From Desulfofustis sp. (GTDB lineage Bacteria > Desulfobacterota > Desulfobulbia > Desulfobulbales > Desulfocapsaceae): a DNA stretch of 41,206 bases. The notes beneath the pieces were generated by a model, which was not told where the DNA came from, searched no databases, and worked only from the letters and a program-made list of their open reading frames with translations. How positions within the stretch are numbered: the stretch's first letter is position 1; each line of letters starts with the position of its first letter. Of this stretch, positions 7,079 to 14,999 are shown one piece after another. The stretch spans positions 1 through 41,206 of the forward strand of contig JABDQA010000124.1 in the NCBI GenBank assembly GCA_013042475.1, given 5' to 3'. The translations under genes were made by a program, and so were the position numbers.

Positions 7079-7411
7079 TCAACCGCACGATTCATTCTGG
7101 TTATCTAACTCACAATCGCAACCACCTCCTTCATTTCTCTTATCATCAATATGGCAATTAGCTTGTGTTCTGAACCTTAGAAGATGGACTCCCAATAATT
7201 TATCGGCAGCTTCCTTCATATGGTATGCTGGTTGATCTTTGACATACTGCCCAATTATAGCGGATTCTCTCATTTTTTTAGGATCAATACCGGCCTTGCT
7301 GGCTGTTTCTGCCATCTTTTCGAGGCATGGAATACAACCAGAAGCGACCGCTGCACTAATACCTACCAATAATTGAGTTTCTTGATCTAGCCTTCTGCTC
7401 TTCAATTTCAT
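7079..7411 (-). CDS. Carboxymuconolactone decarboxylase (AhpD-like) family protein
   Basis: This 110-residue protein carries a helical AhpD-like core with the redox pair C26-x-x-C29 (VASGCIPCLEK), where family members keep a peroxidase-type CxxC. The following helices include AGIDPKKMRESAIIG. The C-terminal 30 residues are cysteine-rich (C at NCHID, GGCDCEL, ESCG), an unusual extension that could bind metal. GGGAGGA precedes the ATG. It is the last gene of a same-strand set with a sigma factor, a SHOCT protein and a cysteine-containing unknown, about 110 bases after the unknown. Role inferred: thiol or peroxide stress, or metal handling. AhpD itself acts with AhpC, which is not present here. 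Confidence 0.75.
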   Translation of the reverse strand: MKLKSRRLDQETQLLVGISAAVASGCIPCLEKMAETASKAGIDPKKMRESAIIGQYVKDQPAYHMKEAADKLLGVHLLRFRTQANCHIDDKRNEGGGCDCELDNQNESCG

Positions 7412-7520
7412 TTTATCGTCCTCCCCATAGAGACTATAGTTGATTTCATGATCAACTCTTCGGCACGACGCAAATCTTACTCAGGTGCCAATGTCTTGTG
7501 TATCTCGACCACCATTTAAT

Positions 7521-8108
7521 TCAGCCTGCCGCCTTTAACAGTCTCGGTGCACCTTTATTGGTCTTGGCCACCGAGTTGTGAGTTTTTCTGCAGCTTTTTA
7601 CCTCATCCTTTTTTTCAGTTGGAGAAAAGGGAATTACTTTGCTGTCTTTGAAAAAAATGTCGCAGGGAAACCGCATGGAGAGCTTGGTATTGATAATTCC
7701 TGTTGTCTCCATTCCCTCGATCAATTTGCAATTGGATGATCCAATCGAATCACGAACTGTCCTGGTGGCCGACTCGCAACCAAGGACAATAACCGTGTCA
7801 TATCGTCTTGCATGTTTTTGCAGTTTTCTCTGTCTAGCCGCAGTCCACATACAAAGAAACCATTGATGAGGCAAATTACTTTTGAACACTGTTGAGCGAA
7901 CCCCCTGATCCAGTAACCGGTCCTGCAATGTAGAAATATATTTTTCAAAAGGTGCCGACTTTAGAAAATCTTTAAAAATTCTCAAAAACGGTTTGTTCTC
8001 TCGATCAGCCACAGTGGCAGCAGGACACATGTTGCAGGGTACAATAAGGGCTGACTTTGACTCTTTGGCCTCTGAAACCACATCTACGTCTTCAAAATGC
8101 AATGGCAT
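7521..8108 (-). CDS. Conserved-looking cysteine-containing protein of unknown function
   Basis: I do not recognise this 195-residue protein. It has C25-x-x-C28 (VPCNMCPAAT) near the N-terminus, further cysteines at C86, C111, C127 and C149, and a Rossmann-like segment YDTVIVLGCESATRTVRD followed by CKLIEGMETTGIIN. The six cysteines together with an alpha/beta core suggest a metal, Fe-S or corrinoid-related site, perhaps resembling the C-terminal domain fused to some methylene-tetrahydrofolate reductases; this is speculation. The lysine-rich tail after residue 155 looks disordered. It lies between a SHOCT-domain membrane protein and an AhpD-like protein on the same strand and is probably co-transcribed with them. 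Confidence 0.65.
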   Translation of the reverse strand: MPLHFEDVDVVSEAKESKSALIVPCNMCPAATVADRENKPFLRIFKDFLKSAPFEKYISTLQDRLLDQGVRSTVFKSNLPHQWFLCMWTAARQRKLQKHARRYDTVIVLGCESATRTVRDSIGSSNCKLIEGMETTGIINTKLSMRFPCDIFFKDSKVIPFSPTEKKDEVKSCRKTHNSVAKTNKGAPRLLKAAG

Positions 8109-8133
8109 GAGAATTCCTCCACTTTAATTTACT

Positions 8134-8358
8134 CTAGTTATCCAATATTCTTCTCTTTTCCTCATACTCGACCTGATCGATATCACCTTGCGCATATCGT
8201 TTGTTAAGAATATCCATGGCCGAATCTTTTTGGTCATCATATGCATGGAACCCGCACCATCCTCTTTCACCGCATCTTCTCATGAAGAAGAAACAGAGGA
8301 AAATCATGACCAAAGGGAAAATCCACCAATAACCTTCACAAAACTCATATCCTGACAT
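8134..8358 (-). CDS. SHOCT-domain small membrane protein
   Basis: This 74-residue protein has one membrane helix (about residues 10-26, WWIFPLVMIFLCFFFM) followed by a cysteine-containing linker (RRCGERGWCGF). It ends in a SHOCT domain (AMDILNKRYAQGDIDQVEYEEKRRIL), the short C-terminal motif ILNKRYAxGEIxxEEYxxxRxxL thought to mediate oligomerisation. AGGAGG precedes the ATG. It sits about 25 bases upstream of the unknown cysteine protein on the same strand. SHOCT proteins are often found near metal- or envelope-stress genes, which would fit control by the neighbouring sigma factor. Confidence 0.85.
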   Translation of the reverse strand: MSGYEFCEGYWWIFPLVMIFLCFFFMRRCGERGWCGFHAYDDQKDSAMDILNKRYAQGDIDQVEYEEKRRILDN

Positions 8359-8436
8359 TTTTATTACCTCCTTTTGTTTTTCGTTAAACCAGCGCTTGAA
8401 TTCTGCTTTTACTAATATTGACGAGGAGGAGAGAAA

Positions 8437-8527
8437 ATGGATACACCAACACTGAAAAAAGTATGAAAGCGCTGACCTAAGGATGCCAATAGGCCTTATC
8501 CAAGATAAAAAGATGATACGGGAGTGA
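8437..8527 (+). pseudogene. Small plus-strand ORF with a one-base frameshift and strong ribosome binding site
   Basis: GAGGAGGAG (8423-8431) precedes ATG 8437. The frame gives only MDTPTLKKV before TGA 8464. Skipping one base in the AAAAAAG run (8455-8461) continues the reading as YESADLRMPIGLIQDKKMIRE to TGA 8525, for about 29 residues. The protein-like continuation suggests either a recent indel in a homopolymer, a sequencing error, or recoding. It lies on the opposite strand in the gap between the sigma factor and SHOCT genes. No family was recognised. Confidence 0.35.
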
Positions 8528-8538
8528 GATAGGTGGAA

Positions 8539-9147
8539 CTATTTTTTGGGGGTAGGCTGTTTACGGTCACAAGCGAGTACACTTCGCTCATCAACGTAAA
8601 AATCACAGCCAGCAGCTAGGCTTTCCTTCAATTGTTTTCTTGCTCTATGAAGTCTGATTTTGGCACTATCGAGAGATATTTCAAGTACCTCTGCAATTTC
8701 TTTGTTCGTGAGCCCTTCAAAATCTTTCAGGACGATAATGGTCTGATAGTCAGGCGGCAGCCTGTCTACAAATTCTCGCACACATTCACTCATTTCATTC
8801 TGGATAGCTTTTTTGTCAGGGGAGCCCAGTGTGCTGCTGGTGCTGAAAACAGGTTTTTCTGCTTCGGTTAAATTTATGGGTAGAGGTGCCAGCGGACCGG
8901 CAAAGGAGTATTTGAATGACTGAGATTTTAATCTGTCCAGGGCTGTGTTCGTCGCTACCCTGTATATCCAGGTGGATAGTTTGGAATCACCCTTGAAAGA
9001 GCTCAGATTTCTACTGATTTTCTCGAATGCTATCTGGGTGAGCTCTTCTGCTTCGAACTCGCCAACCAGTCGCTCCAAATAATGGTGGATTTTATTATAG
9101 AACTCGTCGTAAACAGACGAAAAGTTAAGCGCTTGGCCGCTACTCAT
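8539..9147 (-). CDS. RNA polymerase sigma factor, ECF (sigma-70 family)
   Basis: This 202-residue protein has sigma region 2 (YDEFYNKIHHYLERLVG, then AEELTQIAFEKISRN and KLSTWIYRVATNTALDRLKS) and region 4 with a helix-turn-helix (LPPDYQTIIVLKDFEGLTNK, EIAEVLEISLDSAKIRLHRA). No region 1.1 or 3 is present, as in ECF factors. The extra C-terminus contains CDFYVDERSVLACDRK, a two-cysteine tail seen in some ECF subgroups that may sense redox or metal directly. No anti-sigma gene is adjacent on the same strand unless the SHOCT membrane protein serves that role. The gene is followed after 180 bases by the SHOCT, unknown and CMD genes, its likely targets. Confidence 0.9.
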   Translation of the reverse strand: MSSGQALNFSSVYDEFYNKIHHYLERLVGEFEAEELTQIAFEKISRNLSSFKGDSKLSTWIYRVATNTALDRLKSQSFKYSFAGPLAPLPINLTEAEKPVFSTSSTLGSPDKKAIQNEMSECVREFVDRLPPDYQTIIVLKDFEGLTNKEIAEVLEISLDSAKIRLHRARKQLKESLAAGCDFYVDERSVLACDRKQPTPKK

Positions 9148-9396
9148 AGCAGGAAAAATGGTAGTTGAACGATGCTATTTACCTGATGACTCCCAAACGT
9201 TATCTGCTTTTTTCTTTTGTCGTCAGAAACTACAACAATTAAATGGTAAGGCATCAGCTATTTATCTACAAGGTTGATCCCAGTTGATCAGTCTGTTGTA
9301 CATCGTGATAAATTCCCCACCTCGAACGAAAACATCCCCCCATTGACGTTACCCCCACTTGACATTGTTTCCTGATCACCCTCGCGCTCCAATTTA
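9148..9396. other. Intergenic stretch between the sigma factor and the TRAP operon end
   Basis: Several C-rich patches (for example CCCCCCATTGACG and ACCCCCACTTGAC near 9340-9362) resemble decayed repeat sequence, but no open frame or clean hairpin is present. The promoter of the minus-strand sigma factor gene should lie in the left part, though I cannot place it with confidence. Confidence 0.3.
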
Positions 9397-9528
9397 TTAA
9401 AAATCTAACCTTGGCGGCGGAACCCTCTCGTTAGGAATATCTGTCCCTATTCTCAACTGATCAGGAATTACATCCCCTCTCCAATGGTCTTCCGGGGTCC
9501 GTCCCCCTTTTCGAAATGTCTCATGCAA
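9397..9528 (-). CDS. Possible 43-residue protein after dctM
   Basis: Just past the dctM stop, a minus-strand frame with a TTG start at 9526-9528 reads MHETFRKGGRTPEDHWRGDV, continues IPDQLRIGTDIPNERV and ends PPPRLDF, TAA 9397-9399. The composition is strongly protein-like (proline, charged and aromatic residues) and has no low-complexity bias. There is no ribosome binding site, so translation could only be coupled to dctM. The open frame also extends back into dctM, so it may instead be the C-terminus of something lost. Family unknown. Confidence 0.35.
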   Translation of the reverse strand: MHETFRKGGRTPEDHWRGDVIPDQLRIGTDIPNERVPPPRLDF

Positions 9529-9536
9529 TATCCGGT

Positions 9537-10823
9537 CTAATTCACGAACTGAGTGAAATAGAGTGCGATTTCCGGAAATAGAATCAAAAGTATGATCATA
9601 ATACCGATCATGAACACGAACGGTGCTGCACCAATCATTACATCGGTGATCGATCCGGTACGACGGACACCCTGCACCACATAGAGGTTGAGACCAACTG
9701 GCGGGGTTATCAGGGCCATTTCGATGAGTAGAATGAGCAGAATACCGAACCAGATGGGGTCGTATCCCATGCTGATCAGTATGGGCGCTATAATCGGAAT
9801 GGTGATAACCATCAGTGACAGCGTTTCAACAAAGAAACCGAGCACGATGTACAGAAGAATAACCACCAGCAGGGTTTGCAATGGTGACGCGCCGAGATTT
9901 GCTATAAAGTGATTGAGCATTTCGGCGAGGCCGATCGAGTCAAGGATGAAATTCAGGAAGTTTGCCGATATAAGAATCAGCATGATCATTGAGCTGGTGC
10001 GGATTGTCCCTTCGAAGACCTGTTTGAAAAAGTCGATGCTAACGGCCTTATAACGGAGTGCTAGAGCCAGCGATGCGAGAACACCCAACGCTGCGGATTC
10101 GGTCGGTGTTGCGAGACCTGCGTAAATGGAACCGATCACGACGACGAAGATAATCAGCACCGGAATCAGGTCCTGTAGGCAGATAAACCGTTGCCTCCAG
10201 GTGATTTCCTGCTTTCCACCACTGAGGGATGGGTTAATCAGGCATGCTATGCTCAGGCACAGCATAAACAGCATCGCCAGTAAGATTCCCGGTACAATGC
10301 CAGCTAGAAAAAGCCGTGGGATTGACGTGTTGGTGAGAAATCCGTAGACGATCAGGTTGATCGATGGTGGAATAAGGATCCCCAGAGTCCCACCAGCTGC
10401 AATTGAGCCGGTAAACAGCTTTTCCGAATAATGGAAACGCCTTCCCTGTGGCAGTGCGACGGTCGTAATGGTTGCCGCGGTCGCGACAGATGATCCCGAT
10501 GTGGCAGCAAACAGCGCTGATGTCCCGATATTGGCCTGCAGTAATCCGCCGGGCAGCCAGGATAACCAGTTATTAAGTGCGTTGTAGGTTTTTTCGGCAA
10601 TTCCGGCCCGCAATAGAATTTCCCCGAGCATCACGAAAAGCGGTATCGACAACAGCAGGAAATCGGTACTCGCTGACCATGTGATTTCCCCCATTGCCCG
10701 GTAGAGCGGATAATCGGAAAAGATTTTCCCAATGGACAGTCCCAGAAAGCTCAGCGCAGCGGCAACGGGAACACTGAGCACCAGAAGGAGCAGCAAAAGA
10801 AAAAGGGTAACGGCGACGATCAT
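9537..10823 (-). CDS. dctM: TRAP transporter large permease (DctM family)
   Basis: This 428-residue polytopic membrane protein is the large, ion-coupled permease subunit of a tripartite ATP-independent periplasmic transporter. It shows the DctM features: VPVAAALSFLG near the N-terminus, LLSIPLFVMLGEILLRAGIA, the SGSSVATAATI stretch, GGTLGILIPPSINLIVYGFL, ATPTESAALGVL, and LITPPVGLNLYVVQG near the end. It takes the substrate delivered by DctP and moves it across the inner membrane with an ion gradient. Its ATG overlaps the dctQ stop by four bases (ATGA). The upstream genes suggest an organic acid or amide substrate. Confidence 0.95.
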   Translation of the reverse strand: MIVAVTLFLLLLLLVLSVPVAAALSFLGLSIGKIFSDYPLYRAMGEITWSASTDFLLLSIPLFVMLGEILLRAGIAEKTYNALNNWLSWLPGGLLQANIGTSALFAATSGSSVATAATITTVALPQGRRFHYSEKLFTGSIAAGGTLGILIPPSINLIVYGFLTNTSIPRLFLAGIVPGILLAMLFMLCLSIACLINPSLSGGKQEITWRQRFICLQDLIPVLIIFVVVIGSIYAGLATPTESAALGVLASLALALRYKAVSIDFFKQVFEGTIRTSSMIMLILISANFLNFILDSIGLAEMLNHFIANLGASPLQTLLVVILLYIVLGFFVETLSLMVITIPIIAPILISMGYDPIWFGILLILLIEMALITPPVGLNLYVVQGVRRTGSITDVMIGAAPFVFMIGIMIILLILFPEIALYFTQFVN

Positions 10824-11407
10824 CGGTTCTGCTCCGGAGTGATAGCAACGTCTGCCGTTTCCTGGATTTCTTCGTCCAGAGTCGAGATGCCGGCGACTTT
10901 CTCCGCAAGTTCACGGTTGCCGCGAAAGCGGCAGTAGCAGGTGGTCCCGAGAATCACAAAGATCATCAACCCGAACCAGAACAGCCCCAGAAGCCACAGC
11001 ATCTGTGGAATCCACATCGGGGTTGCAAGCGGCGTATTGGCGACGGAATGCTTGATCACCGAAGTCTTAAGCACCAGAAAACCAAAATAAGAAAGGGTCA
11101 CGATATAGACCGCGAGCAAACCGTAGGCGAGCAGGTCGAGAATTGCTCGGCCAGTACCTGGCATTTTACTGTAGAGCACATCGATACGAATATGGGATTT
11201 CCTGAACAGTGCGTAGCTGAAGCCCCACGTGCAGCTGATGGCAAGCGCATAGCTGGACAGTTCATCAGCCCCGCCGATGGAGAAGGCAAAGGCTTTGCGC
11301 AGCACGACTTCAATCGCAATCATGACTGATGCGAGAAAAAGGAGCAGTCCTGAACACCACGCAGCGACCTGCGATAGTTTCTCAGATTTATCGAGCAAAC
11401 GTATCAT
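10820..11407 (-). CDS. dctQ: TRAP transporter small permease (DctQ family)
   Basis: This 195-residue protein has four predicted membrane helices and the DctQ pattern: an N-terminal amphipathic stretch, VVLRKAFAFSIGGADELSSYA (the family's conserved R...F.....W.EE/DE region), then SYALFRKSHIRIDVLYSKMP. The small subunit associates with DctM and is needed for function. It is translationally coupled to dctM by a four-base overlap, while an 80-base gap with a strong hairpin separates it from dctP. The charged C-terminal tail after the fourth helix is cytoplasmic. Confidence 0.93.
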   Translation of the reverse strand: MIRLLDKSEKLSQVAAWCSGLLLFLASVMIAIEVVLRKAFAFSIGGADELSSYALAISCTWGFSYALFRKSHIRIDVLYSKMPGTGRAILDLLAYGLLAVYIVTLSYFGFLVLKTSVIKHSVANTPLATPMWIPQMLWLLGLFWFGLMIFVILGTTCYCRFRGNRELAEKVAGISTLDEEIQETADVAITPEQNR

Positions 11408-11448
11408 GTGGCTGATGTACCCGGCAGATGGAATTTGAAATTGAGATT

Positions 11449-11478
11449 CGGGGCTGTACAGGCAGCAGTACAGCCCCG
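11449..11478 (-). terminator. Intercistronic hairpin between dctP and dctQ
   Basis: CGGGGCTGTAC (11449-11459) pairs perfectly with GTACAGCCCCG (11468-11478) around an 8-base loop, about 10 bases past the dctP stop. On the minus strand a moderately T-rich stretch follows. Its likely effect is partial termination or mRNA protection, giving more binding protein than permease, as TRAP operons commonly need. Confidence 0.65.
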
Positions 11479-11487
11479 TGGATGGAT

Positions 11488-12528
11488 TTATTTGCTTTGA
11501 ATGCCGACGACCTTACCGATGGTATCGTTCCAGGTGGCAATCGTGTCCGGACTAACCTTCTCAGCCAGTGCAGGCAGGACACTGTCAACCAGGACTTCCT
11601 GTACCTTCTTGCGGGCTTCATCGGTTACCGGAACTTCGGTGAGATTCTGCGGCTCACCGTGGGGGCATTCTTTGCCGGTCAGACAGGCGACGCCTTCCAG
11701 GGTTTCCTTTTCGGTAACCGCCCAGCCGGGAGTTTCCAGTTTATCTGTGATCAGTGCCTGCAGTTTATCCTGCTGCTCCTTGGAGAGTTTCTCCCAGGTG
11801 TTCATCGACATCACACCGATAACATAGTCCCAGCCACCAACCGGCAGGGGGTAGATATATTTCGACACTTCACCCCATCCTGCTGAATATCCGGATAGCG
11901 AACCGGTGATGGCTCCGTCCACGACTCCGCGTTGCAGCGATTGCGGAACTTCACTGAACGACATTGTTACTCCGGTGGCTCCCAGGGCGGTTACGAATTC
12001 AGACGTGGTCCATCCGGAAGCACGGATCTTCATGCCCTTCAGATCGTCGAGTCCGCCGATTTCCTCGCGGCTGAACAGAACCTGGGCAGGATACGGTACG
12101 ACACTGAGGAGTTTCACGTTGAAGTCTTTGGCCAGGTATTCTGCCAGTGCCGCTCGATAAGCGTCTACTGTTTTCTTTGCGGTGGCGATATCTGTGGTGA
12201 CGCCGGGGAGGTCGAGGCCGGCAATATCGGGGGAATCTGATACGATATAGTCAGCCACGGTGTGAACCACGTCAAATACACCCATGTCCATTTGGCGCAC
12301 GACGGCGGGTCCCTTCAGTTTTACCTGCCCCAGCGAGGTCATGCTCGTTTCGATACCGAGTTCCTGGGGAACCGTCTCGGTCCAGAATGGTTTTTCGAAA
12401 TTCTTGAACAGGGTCAGGCTGCTCCAACTGCCCACAACACGAAGATTGTCGGGGCCGGCAAGCGCCTGCGTGCAGGAAAATGCGAGGCCCACACAGATCA
12501 TTGCTGCAATTTTAATGGTGCGTTTCAT
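11488..12528 (-). CDS. dctP: TRAP transporter substrate-binding protein (DctP family)
   Basis: This 346-residue periplasmic protein has a signal peptide (MKRTIKIAAMICVGLAFSCT, cleavage likely after ALA near residue 24). The mature domain shows TRAP features: LRVVGSWSSLTLFKNFEKPF at the start, GLDDLKGMKIRASG carrying the conserved arginine that normally binds a substrate carboxylate, and SEVPQSLQRGVVDGAITG with the family's EVYQALQTGVVDG-like motif. It captures a carboxylate-type solute and hands it to DctQM. A cysteine pair in ACLTGKECPHG may form a disulfide. AGGAG precedes the ATG. It lies in one operon with three presumed catabolic enzymes. Confidence 0.93.
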   Translation of the reverse strand: MKRTIKIAAMICVGLAFSCTQALAGPDNLRVVGSWSSLTLFKNFEKPFWTETVPQELGIETSMTSLGQVKLKGPAVVRQMDMGVFDVVHTVADYIVSDSPDIAGLDLPGVTTDIATAKKTVDAYRAALAEYLAKDFNVKLLSVVPYPAQVLFSREEIGGLDDLKGMKIRASGWTTSEFVTALGATGVTMSFSEVPQSLQRGVVDGAITGSLSGYSAGWGEVSKYIYPLPVGGWDYVIGVMSMNTWEKLSKEQQDKLQALITDKLETPGWAVTEKETLEGVACLTGKECPHGEPQNLTEVPVTDEARKKVQEVLVDSVLPALAEKVSPDTIATWNDTIGKVVGIQSK

Positions 12529-12604
12529 GGTGTCTCCTACTTGGTTTTGGTTACGGGGAGCCTTTGGAGGTTCCCTCTTGTCAATGTCGTTACTTTGTTC
12601 ATAC

Positions 12605-13378
12605 TCAGAGTGTTGCGTAAGAGCTGTTTTTCAAATCGCTGACAAACATATAACCGGGCGCATGGCTGACCGCAAGTGGCAGCCTCGCTTGATGAACAAC
12701 ATTTTGGGGTGTTACACCGCAGGCCCAGAAAACCGGTGTTTCTCCGTCTTTGATTTCAACGAACTCACCGTAATCCGGCTCTGTTAAATTTGTGATTCCT
12801 ATTTTTTCAGGGTTGCCGATGTGAACCGGCGCACCGTGGACATCGGGATACCTGCCGGTTATGACAACTGCATCATCAACCCTTTGATCGAGGATTGGCC
12901 GCATGGATACTACCATATATCCATGGAAATCGCCTACCGGCGATAGCGGGATCGTGGTGCGGTACATGGCCACGTTTTTGCGCTGCTCGACATGGCGAAG
13001 CGGAATATCCGCTTCGATCAGCGCCTCCTCGAACGAAAAGCTGCACCCTAGCAAGAAAAATACGAAATCAGATGTATCCATGCCATGCAGGGATTGTACG
13101 GTGTCGGTACTGATACCTTCTCTCCAAATCTGGTAACGTGGGATCGTATTCCTGATATCCTCTCCTGGTGCCAGGTGTTTCGAGAAACTGCTGCCGGGGC
13201 CGATTACCTCAAGCAGGGGGCAGGGTTTGGGGTTCGCCCGACAGAATTTTTCAAAATCTTCCGCATATTTACTGGGGAACGCGGCGAGATTGGCCTGCAC
13301 ATAGCCAGGGCAGTAGCCGGCGGTGGGGCGGTCGAATGCTCCTGCTGCTGCAAGGGCTCTTAATTCAGCTGGTTTCAT
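12605..13378 (-). CDS. DUF1445 / YcsI-family putative hydro-lyase
   Basis: This 257-residue protein matches the DUF1445 (YcsI) family along its length: MKPAELRALAAAGAFDRPTA at the start, GYVQANLAAFP, FCRANPKPCPLLEV, FLLGCSFSFEEALIEADIPL, NVAMYRTTIPL, VVSMRP, GAPVHIGNPEKIGI, and VFWACGVTPQNV near the end. The family is annotated as putative hydro-lyase, and a related domain occurs in mammalian D-glutamate cyclase, so chemistry on a glutamate- or oxoproline-like compound is possible but unproven. It is encoded 14 bases after the amidase gene and 76 bases before dctP, in the same operon. Confidence 0.92.
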   Translation of the reverse strand: MKPAELRALAAAGAFDRPTAGYCPGYVQANLAAFPSKYAEDFEKFCRANPKPCPLLEVIGPGSSFSKHLAPGEDIRNTIPRYQIWREGISTDTVQSLHGMDTSDFVFFLLGCSFSFEEALIEADIPLRHVEQRKNVAMYRTTIPLSPVGDFHGYMVVSMRPILDQRVDDAVVITGRYPDVHGAPVHIGNPEKIGITNLTEPDYGEFVEIKDGETPVFWACGVTPQNVVHQARLPLAVSHAPGYMFVSDLKNSSYATL

Positions 13379-13391
13379 GGGGGGGGGTCCA

Positions 13392-14174
13392 TCAATAGAG
13401 TTCCGGTCTGCGATCCCTAAATACCGGCACTGCCTCCCTGATTCTGTTTACCGCTTCAGGGTCTATGTCTGCCATTGCAATTTCTTCTTGGAATTCGAGC
13501 TGGCACAGTTTTCTTCCATCCGGTCCGAGCATCTGGGTATGGCCCGCAAACGGGACATCTCCCATGGCACAATTATTTACCGCAATGACGTAGCATTGGT
13601 TTTCAACTGCCCGTGCTTTAAGTAGGGCCTGCCAGTGACTGAGTCTGGCCAGCGGCCACTCTGCTGATATGATCAGGGCCTGGGCTCCTTCCAGGGTCAG
13701 CTTCCTCAGGAGCTCACCAAACCGCAAATCGTAGCAGATGGTCAGCCCGAAGGTTACGCCTTCGATGGTATGAAGGCAGCGTCTGTCACCAGCAACGAGG
13801 TACTTGTCCTCGTCAAGCATCGGGACCAGGTGGACTTTGTCATAGGTTGCAACCAGGCTCCCGCCCCGGTCGATGACCTGGGCTCGGTTGGTTATTCCTC
13901 TCGGGGTTTTGGCAGCGACCGATCCCCCAGCAAACCAGATTCCATATCTGCGTGCCAGTTCACTGAGGAATTCAGCCTCTTCTTCGCCGTTCGATGATGC
14001 CAAACTGTCAAGTTCGGCGAGGGCATACCCGGTCGACCAGAGTTCGGGGAGCACAATAATGTCGGGCCGGCCGCCAGGCTGTTCCGCCGCTTTTTTGACC
14101 AGGGTTCCAGCTCGTGCGTAATTGGCCTGTTTGTCGCCGGGCACAATCGATTGCTGGATGAGGGCTATGCGCAT
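13392..14174 (-). CDS. Carbon-nitrogen hydrolase (nitrilase superfamily amidase)
   Basis: With the start at ATG 14174 this is a 260-residue soluble enzyme. The catalytic triad of the nitrilase superfamily is present: E44 in VLPELWSTGY, K113 in YDKVHL and C147 in LTICYDLRF. It cleaves a C-N bond in an amide, omega-amide or carbamoyl compound, releasing ammonia. The length and PELW/YDKVHL motifs suit the omega-amidase/predicted amidohydrolase branch. I chose the second ATG because AGGAG lies 8 bases upstream and the longer reading would overlap the DUF2848 gene. It probably acts on the compound brought in by the TRAP transporter or on an intermediate. Confidence 0.9.
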   Translation of the reverse strand: MRIALIQQSIVPGDKQANYARAGTLVKKAAEQPGGRPDIIVLPELWSTGYALAELDSLASSNGEEEAEFLSELARRYGIWFAGGSVAAKTPRGITNRAQVIDRGGSLVATYDKVHLVPMLDEDKYLVAGDRRCLHTIEGVTFGLTICYDLRFGELLRKLTLEGAQALIISAEWPLARLSHWQALLKARAVENQCYVIAVNNCAMGDVPFAGHTQMLGPDGRKLCQLEFQEEIAMADIDPEAVNRIREAVPVFRDRRPELY

Positions 14175-14178
14175 CTGC

Positions 14179-14874
14179 TCAGCTCCTGTCGGCCCGTACG
14201 ACAATCTCATACGATTTTACAATGGAGCGGTCAAGAATCGGGTCCGTCATGGTCATCTCACAGGCTGACGTATAGCGGGTCTCTCCGTCGATTATCGGCA
14301 GCGTGCCGCTAAGCAGTCCCGGTGCGTTTATGTCGGGATCGTCATCTTTTACGAGCAGCAGCAGATCCTCATAGTGCATGATTCTTTCAAGTGCACCTAC
14401 CTGGTAGGCAAGCCAGTTTCCGTCGTGCAGCACGCGCGAGGAGATCTCTATCTTGTTCCAGTGCTCGGCTACATCGTCCACGCACCAGAACTTATCCCCC
14501 AGCACTTTGTCACACACCTGTTTCGACTTACTAACGGAAACGGTCTCGAGTTCCCTGTCTGTATGGTCGCTGGCAATGGTGACGTAAAGAGTTCCGTCGC
14601 TGTCCGCGGCGATGAAGAACTCCACCTCTGGACTGGTCTGGTCACCGACGACCTGGATTTGAGACTGCCAGGTCAGGCGGTCGGGGCTGATCCAATAGAG
14701 AGCCGGAATTGTATACGGGGTCGGAACACCAAGCTTTTTCAACTCCTCGATATGTTCCTTTACCGATGCCTGATCACGGCCGGTATACCCTGCGGCAACA
14801 CAGCCGTCCATTATCAGTGTCCGAGTTGTCTCGGAGGAGTTCAACGGCTCGACGGACGCTTGAAAAGTAAACAT
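14179..14874 (-). CDS. DUF2848 family protein
   Basis: This 231-residue protein matches DUF2848: CVAAGYTGRDQASVKEHIEE near the N-terminus, ELKKLGVPTPYTIPALYWIS, ASDHTDRELETVSVSKSKQV with the conserved GSDHTDR-like segment, and LLSGTLPIIDGETRYTSACE followed by MTMTDPILDRSI. The pattern is reminiscent of fumarylacetoacetate-hydrolase-like enzymes, so metal-dependent hydrolysis or decarboxylation is possible. It is the first gene of the operon, with AGGAG before its ATG, and ends five bases before the amidase start. Its presence with amidase, YcsI and TRAP genes marks a dedicated catabolic unit. Confidence 0.88.
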   Translation of the reverse strand: MFTFQASVEPLNSSETTRTLIMDGCVAAGYTGRDQASVKEHIEELKKLGVPTPYTIPALYWISPDRLTWQSQIQVVGDQTSPEVEFFIAADSDGTLYVTIASDHTDRELETVSVSKSKQVCDKVLGDKFWCVDDVAEHWNKIEISSRVLHDGNWLAYQVGALERIMHYEDLLLLVKDDDPDINAPGLLSGTLPIIDGETRYTSACEMTMTDPILDRSIVKSYEIVVRADRS

Positions 14875-14999
14875 GCGGGCTCCTTTATCACATTGACCTT
14901 ACTGGATATCATTACACAATGCGGACGATATTCCGATAAAAAACGAAAAAAGAACCTCCTGCATCAGAAATACCGTGATGTATTTTATTATAACCGCTA

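Noticed and set aside
9300-9536. REP-like or IS200-like transposon remnant suggested by C-rich patches
   Set aside because: I saw no transposase motif and no clean repeated hairpin; the right part instead reads as a 43-residue frame.
14175-14210. 12-residue extension of the amidase
   Set aside because: It overlaps the DUF2848 gene, while the later ATG has AGGAG and begins the typical first strand MRIALIQQ.
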